From the NCBI GenBank assembly GCA_028278205.1, contig JANQES010000122.1, positions 1 to 64,000 on the forward strand: a DNA stretch of 64,000 nt, written 5' to 3'. Source of the DNA: Rhodothermales bacterium (GTDB lineage Bacteria; Bacteroidota; Rhodothermia; Rhodothermales; Bin80). Position 1 is the first letter of the stretch. The number at the start of each line of letters is the position of its first letter. Positions 53,649-61,342 of the stretch are shown here, piece by piece. Under the pieces are notes generated by a model. It was not told the origin of the DNA. It made no database searches and saw only the letters and a program-made list of their open reading frames with translations. The position numbers and the translations under genes were made by a program.

Positions 53649-54314
53649 GTGGAGATCATCAAGTATTTCTACGAAGAGCCCGCCTCGCTCGAAGCCCTGG
53701 CGCCCGACCTCGACCCCGACGCCCGGCGACGCGACGCCCCGGCCCGGCCTCTGAGCGCCTGGCTCGATGCGCCGCGTTACTACCGCGGCTACGTCGCCGG
53801 CACCGACCTCGCCACGGGCCGCGTAGGCCTGACCGCCCTCGCCCGCATAAACGCTTTCATCGATCCCTTGCTCGATGAACTCGGCACGATGATCTGGATG
53901 CAAAGCACCCGCGACAGCTCAGCCGAAACGCTCGACGAGGCCGCAGCGCGACGAATCCTGATCGATCCAAAGGAAACCACCGCTCTCGTCTGCGCCGATG
54001 CGCCCCTGCCCGAAGCCGACGTGGCCGCCGTTGCCGGGGCTGAGCGGCGTTATGGGGTGCCGGCCTTGCGCCGGTTGCTGAAGGCGCCGTCTTGCGTTGT
54101 TTTTTTCCCGGAACCGGCCCATCACGGCCACGATTGGAGCTTCTTCTCGGCCCGCCCGATGCGTGAGGCGCTGACCGAAGCCTTCCGCCGCTATCCCCAG
54201 GCCGGCGTGCGGCGCTTCGTCGTGCCGTTCCAGAAAGCCCGCTCCGAGCACAAATTCTATTTCGAATCCTGGCAACTGGATCAGCCGCTGCCGGCATACA
54301 TCGAGGAGGTGTGA
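53649..54314 (+). CDS. Conserved-looking protein of unknown function
   Basis: A 221-aa acidic protein that I cannot assign. It starts at GTG 53649 (VEIIKYFYEEPASLEALAPD). Trp, Tyr and His are frequent, with AHHGHDWSFFSARPMREALT near 160 and a C-terminal HKFYFESWQLDQPLPAYIEE. The central part (TALVCADAPLPEADVAAVAG) looks like an alternating strand-helix pattern. No signal peptide or membrane segment. Codon use is like its neighbours, and the overlapping minus-strand frame looks like a shadow, so I take it as real. It precedes ribD with a palindrome between. Confidence 0.65.
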   Translation: MEIIKYFYEEPASLEALAPDLDPDARRRDAPARPLSAWLDAPRYYRGYVAGTDLATGRVGLTALARINAFIDPLLDELGTMIWMQSTRDSSAETLDEAAARRILIDPKETTALVCADAPLPEADVAAVAGAERRYGVPALRRLLKAPSCVVFFPEPAHHGHDWSFFSARPMREALTEAFRRYPQAGVRRFVVPFQKARSEHKFYFESWQLDQPLPAYIEEV

Positions 54315-54323
54315 GGGAGAAGT

Positions 54324-54405
54324 TTCTGGATGCTGGTTTCTGGATACTGGATATACAAAATGATCCGCCATCCAGCATCCGGAATCCCGCATCTCATATC
54401 CGCTA
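54324..54405. repeat. Intergenic palindrome (CTGGATACTGG family)
   Basis: TTTCTGGATGCTGGTTTCTG on the left faces ATCCAGCATCCGGAATCCCG on the right. It lies between the unknown gene and ribD. Confidence 0.6.
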
Positions 54406-54423
54406 ACACACGCGCCCTGAATC

Positions 54424-55566
54424 ATGAACAGCAGCGATCACGACCGATGGATGCAGCGGTGCCTCGAATTGGCCGCGCGGGGGGCCGGACGGGTCAGCCC
54501 CAACCCGATGGTCGGATCGGTGCTCGTCGATGCGGCGGGGCGGGTGCTGGGCGAGGGCTGGCATCAAGACTTCGGCGGGCCGCACGCCGAGCGGCATGCC
54601 GTGGCCGTGGCCGAGCGGCGGCACGGCGCCGAGGCGCTTCGGGAGGCGACGCTTTACGTCAACCTGGAGCCGTGCAACCATCACGGCAAGACGCCGCCGT
54701 GCGCCGGCCTGATCCTCGAAAAAGGCATTCCGCGCGTCGTTGTGGGCATGGCCGATCCGTCCGAACTGGCCGGCGGCGGCCTCGACCGGTTGCGCGAACA
54801 GGGGGTGGACGTGACGGCGGGCGTGCTCGATGCGCGCTGCCGGCGTTTCAACGAAGCTTTCGCCCATCACGTCGCCACGGGCCGCCCGCTCGTGACGATG
54901 AAGATCGCCCAGACCCTCGATGGGCGCATCGCCACCGAAACGGGCGATGCGCGCTGGATTTCAGGCGAGGCAGCCCTGCACCTCGGCCACCGGTGGCGCG
55001 CTGAACTCGACGGCATCCTCGTCGGCAGCGGCACCGCCCGGCACGACGACCCGGCCCTGACCGTCCGTCACGTCGAAGGCCGCCAGCCCCAACGCTTCGT
55101 CCTCGACCGGGCGGGGGCGCTGCCGCCGCACCTCAAACTCTTCACCGACGCCTTCGCCCATCACACCACCGCCGTCGTAGGCGAAACCGCCACGCCGGCC
55201 TACGCCGACGCCCTCGTGGCCGCCGGAGGCCGCCTGCTGCGCCTGCCCGAAACAGGCGGTCACCTCGACCTCGGCGCGCTCCTCGAACACCTCGGCCAAA
55301 GCGGCGGGCGTGATGAAGGTCAAGGGGGTTTGCCCCTGCAATCGCTCTTCGTCGAAGCCGGGCCGGGGCTGGCTACGGCGCTGCTGCGGCAGGACCTCGT
55401 GGACCGGCTCTTCCTCCTCATCGCCCCCAAACTCATCGGCAGCGGCGTGCCCTCGCTCGACGGCCTCGGCATCCAACGCCTGGCCGACGCGCTGACGTTC
55501 GCCGAGCACACCTGGGAACAGGTCGGCGACGACCTCCTCTTCCGAGGCTACCGGCGCGGGGTCTGA
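54424..55566 (+). CDS. ribD: Bifunctional riboflavin deaminase/reductase
   Basis: A 380-aa RibD, which catalyses the second and third steps of riboflavin synthesis from the GTP-derived pyrimidine. The N-terminal deaminase domain binds zinc through His54 (PHAERH), Cys84 (LEPCNHHGKTPPC) and Cys93, with catalytic Glu56. The C-terminal reductase domain (about 146-375) starts LVTMKIAQTLDGRIATETGD and has HLGHRWRAELDGILVGSGTA. The start is ATG 54424. ribE lies 2 kb downstream, but a Uma2 gene and an HDOD gene on the other strand intervene, so the genes are not a tight operon. Confidence 0.95.
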   Translation: MNSSDHDRWMQRCLELAARGAGRVSPNPMVGSVLVDAAGRVLGEGWHQDFGGPHAERHAVAVAERRHGAEALREATLYVNLEPCNHHGKTPPCAGLILEKGIPRVVVGMADPSELAGGGLDRLREQGVDVTAGVLDARCRRFNEAFAHHVATGRPLVTMKIAQTLDGRIATETGDARWISGEAALHLGHRWRAELDGILVGSGTARHDDPALTVRHVEGRQPQRFVLDRAGALPPHLKLFTDAFAHHTTAVVGETATPAYADALVAAGGRLLRLPETGGHLDLGALLEHLGQSGGRDEGQGGLPLQSLFVEAGPGLATALLRQDLVDRLFLLIAPKLIGSGVPSLDGLGIQRLADALTFAEHTWEQVGDDLLFRGYRRGV

Positions 55567-55598
55567 TTTTGGATTTTGAATTTTAGATTTTGGATTGG
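55565..55598. repeat. Single TTTTGGATT arm
   Basis: Tandem TTTTGGATTTTGAATTTTAG units begin at the ribD stop codon and end after about 34 bases; the matching right arm is missing. The adjoining GGCGAAACCGCAGCATCG recalls the core of the composite elements. It is probably a decayed or half copy. Confidence 0.55.
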
Positions 55599-55669
55599 CG
55601 AAACCGCAGCATCGTGAAATCAATTATATAGAGACAAGGCCCAGACACCGCATCGACCGGCGAATCACC

Positions 55670-56215
55670 ATGCAAGCGGTAGAGAAGAAAACCTATACCT
55701 ACGAGGACTACGCGCAGCTTCCTGAGGGAGCGCCGTATCAACTCATCGATGGAGAACTGGTTATGTCGCCAGCACCGACACCGAGGCATCAACGCATAGC
55801 GCGCAATCTCGCACGTGCTTTAGACGGGTTTGTGGAGGAACGTGGGTTGGGTGAAATCTTCTTCGCCCCCATCGATGTCTACCTCTCCGAAACAGACACA
55901 CCGCAGCCTGATATTCTTTTCATCGCTAAAGCGCGGCTGGGCATCATCGGGGAGAAATATGTTGATGGCGCGCCCGATTTAGTCATGGAAATCCTCTCGC
56001 CGTCGACAGCCTATCACGATTTGAAGAAAAAGAAGCGCCTCTACGAAGCCTCCGGCGTGAAGGAATATTGGATCGTCGATCCGGAAGCGCAGGAAATCGA
56101 GGTGTACGCCCTCGTCGAAGGCCAATTTGATCTGTTCGCACGCGTGGCCGGCCAGGGCACGATCACCTCGAAACTGCTCGCCGGTTTTTCCGTCGATCTG
56201 GCCGATGTTTTCTAA
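55670..56215 (+). CDS. Uma2-family (DUF820) putative restriction endonuclease fold
   Basis: A 181-aa protein of the Uma2 family, which has a PD-(D/E)xK nuclease fold. Conserved elements: TYEDYAQLPEGAPYQLIDGE, the metal-binding Asp in QPDILFIAKARL, VMEILSPST and the Lys-rich DLKKKKRLYEASGVKEYWI. Many copies occur in cyanobacteria and in some Bacteroidota. The biological function is not established, though links to mobile elements are common. The start is ATG 55670, since the frame upstream runs through a repeat arm. The base composition is slightly lower in GC than its neighbours. Confidence 0.88.
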   Translation: MQAVEKKTYTYEDYAQLPEGAPYQLIDGELVMSPAPTPRHQRIARNLARALDGFVEERGLGEIFFAPIDVYLSETDTPQPDILFIAKARLGIIGEKYVDGAPDLVMEILSPSTAYHDLKKKKRLYEASGVKEYWIVDPEAQEIEVYALVEGQFDLFARVAGQGTITSKLLAGFSVDLADVF

Positions 56216-56220
56216 TGGAA

Positions 56221-56304
56221 ATGGGCAAATTGCAAAAGGCAAATTGCAAAATAAGCTTTGATTGCCCTCTGCCTTTTTGCATCATTTGCCTATTTGCCCC
56301 TTTG
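56221..56304. repeat. Intergenic palindrome (GGCAAATTG family)
   Basis: GGGCAAATTGCAAAAGGCAA on the left faces TTGCATCATTTGCCTATTTG on the right. It lies between the convergent Uma2 and HDOD genes. Confidence 0.7.
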
Positions 56305-57510
56305 CTACTCCTGCCCCGCCATCTCTTCCAGCCCTGCTTCGAGCCATTCGCGGAGGCCGTGGATGTCGAAGGCATCGCCGGGGATGAGGCCGTACTCCAC
56401 GCGCCAGGCGGCATAGTCTAACACAGGCACGACGCGCTGTTGATAGACGATGCGCTGGAGATCGGATGCCGGGACGCTCGAGAGCAGGGCGATGGGCGCC
56501 GCATGGCCGTTCGTCGCCGAGGCATCGCGCGGCCCCACCGGCTCGTAGCCCATCGACCAGAACATCGCCGTCAGGATTTCGCACTCGTCGGGTTCGCGGA
56601 CGTGGAGGTGGATGCGCGGGCGATCTCCGGCAGCGGTCGCAGCGGTCGCGGCGCCGTTGGCCGATTGTTTGAGCGCCTCTTCGGCCTTATGCGCCAGCCT
56701 CGGCAGCGCCAGCACCAGCTCGCGCAGCACGTCGCGGCTGATCTCGTCGCGCGGCATGCCCTGCGCCGCCGCAGGCGCCACAAAGCGGTTGCCGCTGTCG
56801 CCGAGTTGGATGGTTTTGACGAGATCGTTGGCCCGGCTGACGACGTCGGCTATCGAGCGCGGCGCGGGTTCGGCGTGATGCTCGGCCACGGCCTGCGCCA
56901 TCGCCGAGGGCAGGTTCCAGTGCATACACAACACGTGCCCGACGAGCGCGTGGTCGAGGTCGTAGGCGTCGAGTTCGAGTTCGTTGAGCGAAGCATCGCC
57001 TTTCTGGGCGCGGCGCATCAGCCGGGCGTAGTCTTCGCCGTGATGCATCAGCAGCACCAGCTTGCCGATGTCGTGCAGCAGCCCGGCCACGAAGGCTTCG
57101 CTCGGATTGGGCAGCTTGAAGTGTTGCGCCAGCGTGCGCGCGGCCAGCCCCACGGCGATGCTGTGCCGCCCGAAGGCCGTCGGATCGACCGGGAGGTTTT
57201 TATAAAGCCCGCTCTGAAGGCTGATCACCGAGACGCCCAGGGCCAGGTTGACGATGGTGTCGGCGCCCAGCAGCACGGTGGCCTGCCGGACGGTCTTGAC
57301 CTGCCGCGAGACCCCGTTGAGCGGCGAGTTGGCGGCCCGGAGGGTGCGCGCCGTCAGGGCCTGGTCGGTTTCGATGACGCGGGCAATCTCGCGAAAATCG
57401 GCGTCTACGTCGCGAGCCAGGCTCAGCAAACGGGTGACGGCGGTGGGAAGGACGGGAAGGGCGCGCACACTCTCGTGTACGTAATCGGGAATGGCGGACG
57501 ACACAAACAT
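56305..57510 (-). CDS. HDOD-domain signalling protein with receiver-like C-terminus
   Basis: A 401-aa protein. About residues 15-205 form an HDOD domain (LPVLPTAVTRLLSLARDVDA, then EAFVAGLLHDIGKLVLLMHH). The HD pair is partly kept here (LLHDIGK), which is unusual for HDOD proteins but does not by itself show phosphodiesterase activity. Residues 300-398 look like a degenerate receiver (RIHLHVREPDECEILTAMFW, QRVVPVLDYAAWRVEYGLIP). Such proteins act in environmental signalling, often near c-di-GMP pathways. The start codon ATG 57510 has GAGGAG directly touching it, so GTG 57504 two codons later may be the true start. Confidence 0.85.
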   Translation of the reverse strand: MFVSSAIPDYVHESVRALPVLPTAVTRLLSLARDVDADFREIARVIETDQALTARTLRAANSPLNGVSRQVKTVRQATVLLGADTIVNLALGVSVISLQSGLYKNLPVDPTAFGRHSIAVGLAARTLAQHFKLPNPSEAFVAGLLHDIGKLVLLMHHGEDYARLMRRAQKGDASLNELELDAYDLDHALVGHVLCMHWNLPSAMAQAVAEHHAEPAPRSIADVVSRANDLVKTIQLGDSGNRFVAPAAAQGMPRDEISRDVLRELVLALPRLAHKAEEALKQSANGAATAATAAGDRPRIHLHVREPDECEILTAMFWSMGYEPVGPRDASATNGHAAPIALLSSVPASDLQRIVYQQRVVPVLDYAAWRVEYGLIPGDAFDIHGLREWLEAGLEEMAGQE

Positions 57511-57602
57511 CTCCTCGCTACAGTACTTCGTGGGGAAACTTCACTTCCGGAATGCGTTTCTGTTATCGACCCGCACGCGGGGGGCTTAAACGTCGAGTGC
57601 TC

Positions 57603-57674
57603 AAGTGTTACAGTGTTTTAGTGTTTTAGTTGATCGATCAAAAAAGAACTAAAACACTAAAACACGATAACACC
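57603..57674. repeat. Intergenic palindrome (GTGTTTTAG family), copy 4
   Basis: AGTGTTACAGTGTTTTAGTG on the left faces AACTAAAACACTAAAACACG on the right, around a TGATCGATCA palindrome. It lies 18 bases before ribE. Confidence 0.75.
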
Positions 57675-57692
57675 CAAAAACCGAATAAAACC

Positions 57693-58340
57693 ATGTTCAC
57701 CGGCATCATCGAAGAAGTAGGAAAAATCGCCGCCGTGCGCGACCTCGGCGGGGGGCGGCGCCTGACTATCGAGGCCAGGATGTCGCCCGAGTTACGGCCC
57801 GACCAGAGCGTCTCGGTCAACGGCGTCTGCCAGACTGTCGTGGCTGTCGAAGGTAACACGTTCGACGTCGTGGCCGTCGAAGAGACCTTGCGCAAGACGA
57901 CCTTCGGCGCGCTCGCCGCCGGCAGGCCGGTCAACCTCGAACGCGCCATGCAACCGACGGGCCGCCTCGACGGCCACTTCGTCCAGGGCCACGTCGATGC
58001 CACGGGCACGATCACCGCCGTCGAGAAAGAGCAGACCAACTGGCTCTACCGTGTGCGCTTCGACCCGCAGTTTGCGCCCTACCTCATCCCCGTCGGCTCC
58101 ATCTCGCTCGACGGTATCAGCCTGACTATCGCGCGGCTCGACGAGACCGAGCTAACCGTCGCCATCATCCCACACACCTACGACCACACCATCGTCTCGA
58201 CGTGGCAGCCCGGCACACGCGTCAACCTGGAGTTCGACATGATCGGCAAGTACGTCGTCGGCTGGCTGTCGCGGCAAGGCGGCGGCCCGGCAAAAGCGTC
58301 GAAGATTTCAGAGGATTGGCTAAAGGAACAAGGATTCTGA
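57693..58340 (+). CDS. ribE: Riboflavin synthase, alpha subunit
   Basis: A 215-aa enzyme converting two 6,7-dimethyl-8-ribityllumazines to riboflavin and the pyrimidine product. Two lumazine-binding repeats: MFTGIIEEVGKIAAV, SVSVNGVCQTVVAVEG in the first and GHFVQGHVDATGTI, VGSISLDGISLTIARL in the second. The start is ATG 57693 (MFTGIIEE is the family's fixed N-terminus). It is not next to ribD, but both are within 4 kb. Confidence 0.95.
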   Translation: MFTGIIEEVGKIAAVRDLGGGRRLTIEARMSPELRPDQSVSVNGVCQTVVAVEGNTFDVVAVEETLRKTTFGALAAGRPVNLERAMQPTGRLDGHFVQGHVDATGTITAVEKEQTNWLYRVRFDPQFAPYLIPVGSISLDGISLTIARLDETELTVAIIPHTYDHTIVSTWQPGTRVNLEFDMIGKYVVGWLSRQGGGPAKASKISEDWLKEQGF

Positions 58341-58490
58341 TTTTGGATTTCCGATTTTGGATTGGTCTTATCCATCAGCGTCATCTCAATAGAAAAAGCC
58401 GCAGCGGTTCTGACCGGCGCGGCTTTTTCTATTGTTAAAAGGGAATCAGAAATCTCCCAATCCAAAATCCAAAATCGGAAATCCAAAATT
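58340..58490. repeat. Composite element copy 3 (TTTTGGATT arms, inner hairpin)
   Basis: TTTTGGATTTCCGATTTTGG on the left faces CCAATCCAAAATCCAAAATC on the right. The core AATAGAAAAAGCCGCAGCGG, then TTCTGACCGG, then CGCGGCTTTTTCTATT is the best-preserved hairpin of the set. It lies between convergent ribE and the exported-protein gene. Confidence 0.8.
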
Positions 58491-59166
58491 ACATCTCCGA
58501 GACTGCAAAATTCCCGACGTGGACGTTGAGGCCGTGGTTGATGCGCAGGCCGACGACGCCGTCGGTGTGGAGGTCCGAACGCGGCAGGCGGGCTACCTCC
58601 TGGCCGTTGACAAAAAAGCCCACGTCGTCCGCGCCCACTTCGACGGCCAGTGTGTTGGGCACCGAGTCTTCGGTGTCGGGGCCGTAGGTCTTGACGGCGT
58701 CGTGCGACGTCCAGCCTTTGATGGTGGACGTGCCGGTGCCCGCGCGTCGTTTGATGAGAAACTGGCCGCTGTTGCGCAGCAGGAAATAATCGTAGGCGAT
58801 GTCGTCGGCGTCGAGGTTTTGGCCGCCGAAGAACAGGCCGTAGGCTTCGTTGCGGCCTTTGGGATCGAAGAGATGGATCGTCGTCTCGGCGCGGTAGGCG
58901 CCCTCGGCGGTGCTGGCCGGATGATAGAAAATAGCCGCCGGCCCCGTCGTGATGTGCCAGCCGGGTGTCATGTTGACGAACCAGATATCCGCCGATTCCT
59001 TGTCGGCGCCGATGACGACGCCGTCTTTGGGCCGGTCGAGCCGGACTTGCCAGGAGGGCGGCGTGGTCAGATTATCGCCTTCGGGATTGTTCGGATCGGG
59101 CCGTTCCTGCGCAAAAAGCGGCAGCACGATAAAGGCGAGTAGAAGAAAAAACAGAGCGCGTCGCAT
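58489..59166 (-). CDS. Exported protein with concanavalin-like fold
   Basis: A 225-aa protein. Signal peptide MRRALFFLLLAFIVLPLFAQ, then a mature domain with pattern ESADIWFVNMTPGWHITTGP, AAIFYHPASTAEGAYRAET, RNEAYGLFFGGQNLDADDIA and DVGFFVNGQEVARL. This resembles the LamG/DUF1080-like jelly-roll domain found in secreted sugar- or lipid-binding proteins. No catalytic residue can be named. GGAGGCCCCC precedes ATG 59166. The long in-frame upstream extension is rejected because it is low-complexity repeat. Confidence 0.75.
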   Translation of the reverse strand: MRRALFFLLLAFIVLPLFAQERPDPNNPEGDNLTTPPSWQVRLDRPKDGVVIGADKESADIWFVNMTPGWHITTGPAAIFYHPASTAEGAYRAETTIHLFDPKGRNEAYGLFFGGQNLDADDIAYDYFLLRNSGQFLIKRRAGTGTSTIKGWTSHDAVKTYGPDTEDSVPNTLAVEVGADDVGFFVNGQEVARLPRSDLHTDGVVGLRINHGLNVHVGNFAVSEM

Positions 59167-59197
59167 GGGGGCCTCCAGAGGCTTGGTGAGGGCTGAA

Positions 59198-59235
59198 TCG
59201 AGAGGGAGAGCGGGGGAAAGGGGGAGAGGGAGACA
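59198..59235. repeat. Purine-rich half-palindrome
   Basis: GAGAGGGAGAGCGGGGGAAA followed by GGGGGAGAGGGAGAC resembles the outer arms at 11941-12098 and 20573-20878, but the opposite arm is not visible. It lies upstream of the exported-protein gene. Confidence 0.5.
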
Positions 59236-59332
59236 AAACGCTTTTGCGTCCCTCTCATGGGAAAATAACAAATCCTCCCCGAACCGACCTCGAACCCTTT
59301 GACTTTTTTTGCGTTTACCGCTTCTCTGAATC

Positions 59333-59383
59333 GTTCAAGGTTCAAGGTTCAAAGTTTCTCAAAAACCAACCTTGAACCTTGAA
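59333..59383. repeat. Intergenic palindrome (TTCAAGGTTC arms)
   Basis: GTTCAAGGTTCAAGGTTCAA on the left faces AACCTTGAACCTTGAAC on the right. It ends 13 bases before the miaB start codon. Confidence 0.65.
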
Positions 59384-59396
59384 CTTCGAATCTACC

Positions 59397-60818
59397 ATGC
59401 TCCACGATCTCCAGATTCTCGAAGACCCCGGATCAAGTCCGGGGCAGGCTCTCGACGCGCCGAAGGTGGCTGCCGAGGAGACACCCGGCGCGCGGCGGGT
59501 GTATCTGGAGACGTACGGCTGCCAGATGAACGTGTCGGATTCGGAGATCGTCGCGGCGGTGCTGCGCGAGGGCGGCTTCGGGCTCACACGCGATCCGGAG
59601 GCCGCCGACGTGGTGCTGCTCAACACCTGCGCCATCCGCGACAACGCCGAGCAGAAGGTCCGCCATCGCCTCGACTTTTTCCGCGCCCGCAAGCGCAAGC
59701 GCGATGAAGATCTGAAGATCGGCGTGCTCGGCTGCATGGCCGAGCGCCTGCGCCACAAGCTGCTCGAAGAAGAACACCTCGTCGATATCGTCGTCGGGCC
59801 GGATGCCTATCGCGATCTGCCGCGCCTGCTTCACGAGACCGACGACACGGGTCAGGCGGCGGTCAACGTCCAGCTCTCGCGCGAAGAGACCTACGCCGAC
59901 ATCGCGCCGGTGCGCTACGACACCAACGGCGTGGCGGCCTTCGTCTCGATCATGCGCGGCTGCGACAACATGTGCGCTTTCTGCGTGGTGCCTTTCACGC
60001 GAGGCCGCGAGCGAAGCCGCCCGGCTACGAGCATCCTCGCCGAGTGCGCGCAGCTCGTCGATCAAGGCTACAAAGAGATCACCGTCCTGGGCCAGAACGT
60101 CAACTCGTACCGGCACACGCACGACGGCGCCTCGGTCGATTTCGCCGAGTTGCTCTATCGCATCAGCCTGCTCTCGCCCGGCCTCCGCATTCGCTATTCG
60201 ACGAGCCATCCCAAGGATTGCTCGGATGCGTTGCTGCACGTCCACCGCGAGCGGCCCAACGTGTGCAACTACATCCACCTGCCCGTCCAGCACGGCAACA
60301 CGGATGTGCTCCAACGGATGCGCCGCACCTACACGCGCGACGAATACCTCGCCCTCGTCGACCGCGCCCGCTCGATCTGCCCCGGCATCTCGCTCTCGAC
60401 CGATATCATCGCCGGTTTCTGCGGCGAGACCGAAGACGAACACCGCGACACGCTCTCGCTGCTGGCGCGCGTCCGCTACGACCACGCCTTCATGTTCATG
60501 TACTCCGAGCGACCCGAAACCTACGCCGCCCGCAAGTACACCGACGACGTGCCGCTCGCCGTCAAAAAGCGCCGCCTCAGCGAGATCATCGCGCTTCAAA
60601 CCCGCATCTCGCTCGAAAACAATCAGCAAGAAATCGGACGCATCCACACCGTCCTCGTCGAAGGCCCGAGCCGCCGCAGCGACGCCCAACTCTGCGGACG
60701 CACCGATTCGAACAAAATGACCGTCTTCGACCGGCAGGATTTCGAAAAAGGCCAGTACGTCCGCGTCCGCATCACCGGCTGCACCTCGGCGACGTTGCTG
60801 GGTGAAGCGGTTGTTTAA
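59397..60818 (+). CDS. miaB: tRNA-2-methylthio-N6-isopentenyladenosine synthase
   Basis: A 473-aa radical-SAM methylthiotransferase that adds 2-methylthio to i6A37 in tRNA. The N-terminal domain has the auxiliary cluster Cys residues (ETYGCQMNVSDSE, LLNTCAIRDNA, GVLGCMAERL). The radical SAM motif is CDNMCAFC, with GRERSRPATSILAE following. A TRAM domain is at the C-terminus (IHTVLVEGPSRRSD, then GCTSATLLGEAV). The start is ATG 59397. The linker DPGSSPGQA at about residues 10-18 is encoded by a 19-base palindrome (59426-59444). Confidence 0.96.
   Translation: MLHDLQILEDPGSSPGQALDAPKVAAEETPGARRVYLETYGCQMNVSDSEIVAAVLREGGFGLTRDPEAADVVLLNTCAIRDNAEQKVRHRLDFFRARKRKRDEDLKIGVLGCMAERLRHKLLEEEHLVDIVVGPDAYRDLPRLLHETDDTGQAAVNVQLSREETYADIAPVRYDTNGVAAFVSIMRGCDNMCAFCVVPFTRGRERSRPATSILAECAQLVDQGYKEITVLGQNVNSYRHTHDGASVDFAELLYRISLLSPGLRIRYSTSHPKDCSDALLHVHRERPNVCNYIHLPVQHGNTDVLQRMRRTYTRDEYLALVDRARSICPGISLSTDIIAGFCGETEDEHRDTLSLLARVRYDHAFMFMYSERPETYAARKYTDDVPLAVKKRRLSEIIALQTRISLENNQQEIGRIHTVLVEGPSRRSDAQLCGRTDSNKMTVFDRQDFEKGQYVRVRITGCTSATLLGEAVV
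59426..59444. repeat. Palindrome inside the miaB N-terminus
   Basis: CCCCGGATCAAGTCCGGGG is a perfect 7-bp stem with a 5-base loop, and it encodes part of DPGSSPGQA. Similar CCGGATCAAGTCCGG words are widespread repeats in many bacterial genomes. Here it appears inserted in frame into the non-conserved N-terminal tail. Confidence 0.55.
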
Positions 60819-60968
60819 TTTTGGATTTTAGATTTTGGATTTTGGATTGTTATTCTTCAGCGGTAGTCAATAAACGGATAAGCCGTGCTGGTCGGGGCCG
60901 CTGTAATTGTCTCGATTGAGTAAATACGCTTCGAAAACCTCCCAATCCAAAATCTAAAATCCAAAATC
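60819..60968. repeat. Composite element copy 4 (TTTTGGATT arms, inner hairpin)
   Basis: TTTTGGATTTTAGATTTTGG on the left faces CCAATCCAAAATCTAAAATC on the right. The core is reversed and degraded (GATAAGCCGTGCTGGTCG, then GGCCGCTGTAATTGTCTC). It lies between miaB and the DUF4286 gene. Confidence 0.7.
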
Positions 60969-60973
60969 GTCCC

Positions 60974-61282
60974 ATGGTAATCTACGAAGTCAACATCGAG
61001 GTGGACGGCGCGGCGGCGGAAGAGATGGCCGTGTGGATGAAAACGCACGTCCGCGAGATGCTCGAATTCGACGGCTTTGAGGGCGCGACGTGGTATTTTC
61101 TCGACCCCGAAGCCGGGCGGCAGCGGTGGAGCATTCATTATCAAGTCGATAGCTGGAAACACCTCAACGATTATTTCGAAAACCACGCCGAGGCGATGCG
61201 GCAGGATGGATTGAATCGATTCGGCGGAAAATTCTCGGCCAACCGGCGCATCCTCTACGAACGGGAACAGTTCAAGCAGTAA
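60974..61282 (+). CDS. DUF4286 family protein
   Basis: A 102-aa small protein with the DUF4286 pattern: MVIYEVNIEVDG at the start, MAVWMKTHVREMLEFDGFEG, YQVDSWKHLNDYFENHAEAM and FSANRRILYE. The family is mostly confined to Bacteroidota and relatives and has a ferredoxin-like alpha/beta pattern. No function is known. The start is ATG 60974, directly after the composite palindrome. It sits between miaB and a sigma-54 activator gene. Confidence 0.85.
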   Translation: MVIYEVNIEVDGAAAEEMAVWMKTHVREMLEFDGFEGATWYFLDPEAGRQRWSIHYQVDSWKHLNDYFENHAEAMRQDGLNRFGGKFSANRRILYEREQFKQ

Positions 61283-61310
61283 TTGTTTTTTCCGTTGACG
61301 GAAAAAACAA
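61283..61310. terminator. Hairpin terminator after the DUF4286 gene
   Basis: TTGTTTTTTCCGT (61283-61295) pairs perfectly with 61298-61310 around a 2-base loop; the T-rich left arm makes it a good terminator mainly for minus-strand transcription. It begins at the DUF4286 stop. Confidence 0.55.
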
Positions 61311-61319
61311 AACAGACTT

Positions 61320-61340
61320 TAAAATGACGCAGTCATTTTA
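61320..61340 (+). promoter_or_regulatory. Hairpin touching the sigma-54 activator start
   Basis: TAAAATGAC (61320-61328) pairs with GTCATTTTA (61332-61340) around a 3-base loop, ending two bases before ATG 61343. No Shine-Dalgarno is visible, so translation may depend on this structure. Confidence 0.4.
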
Positions 61341-61342
61341 TC

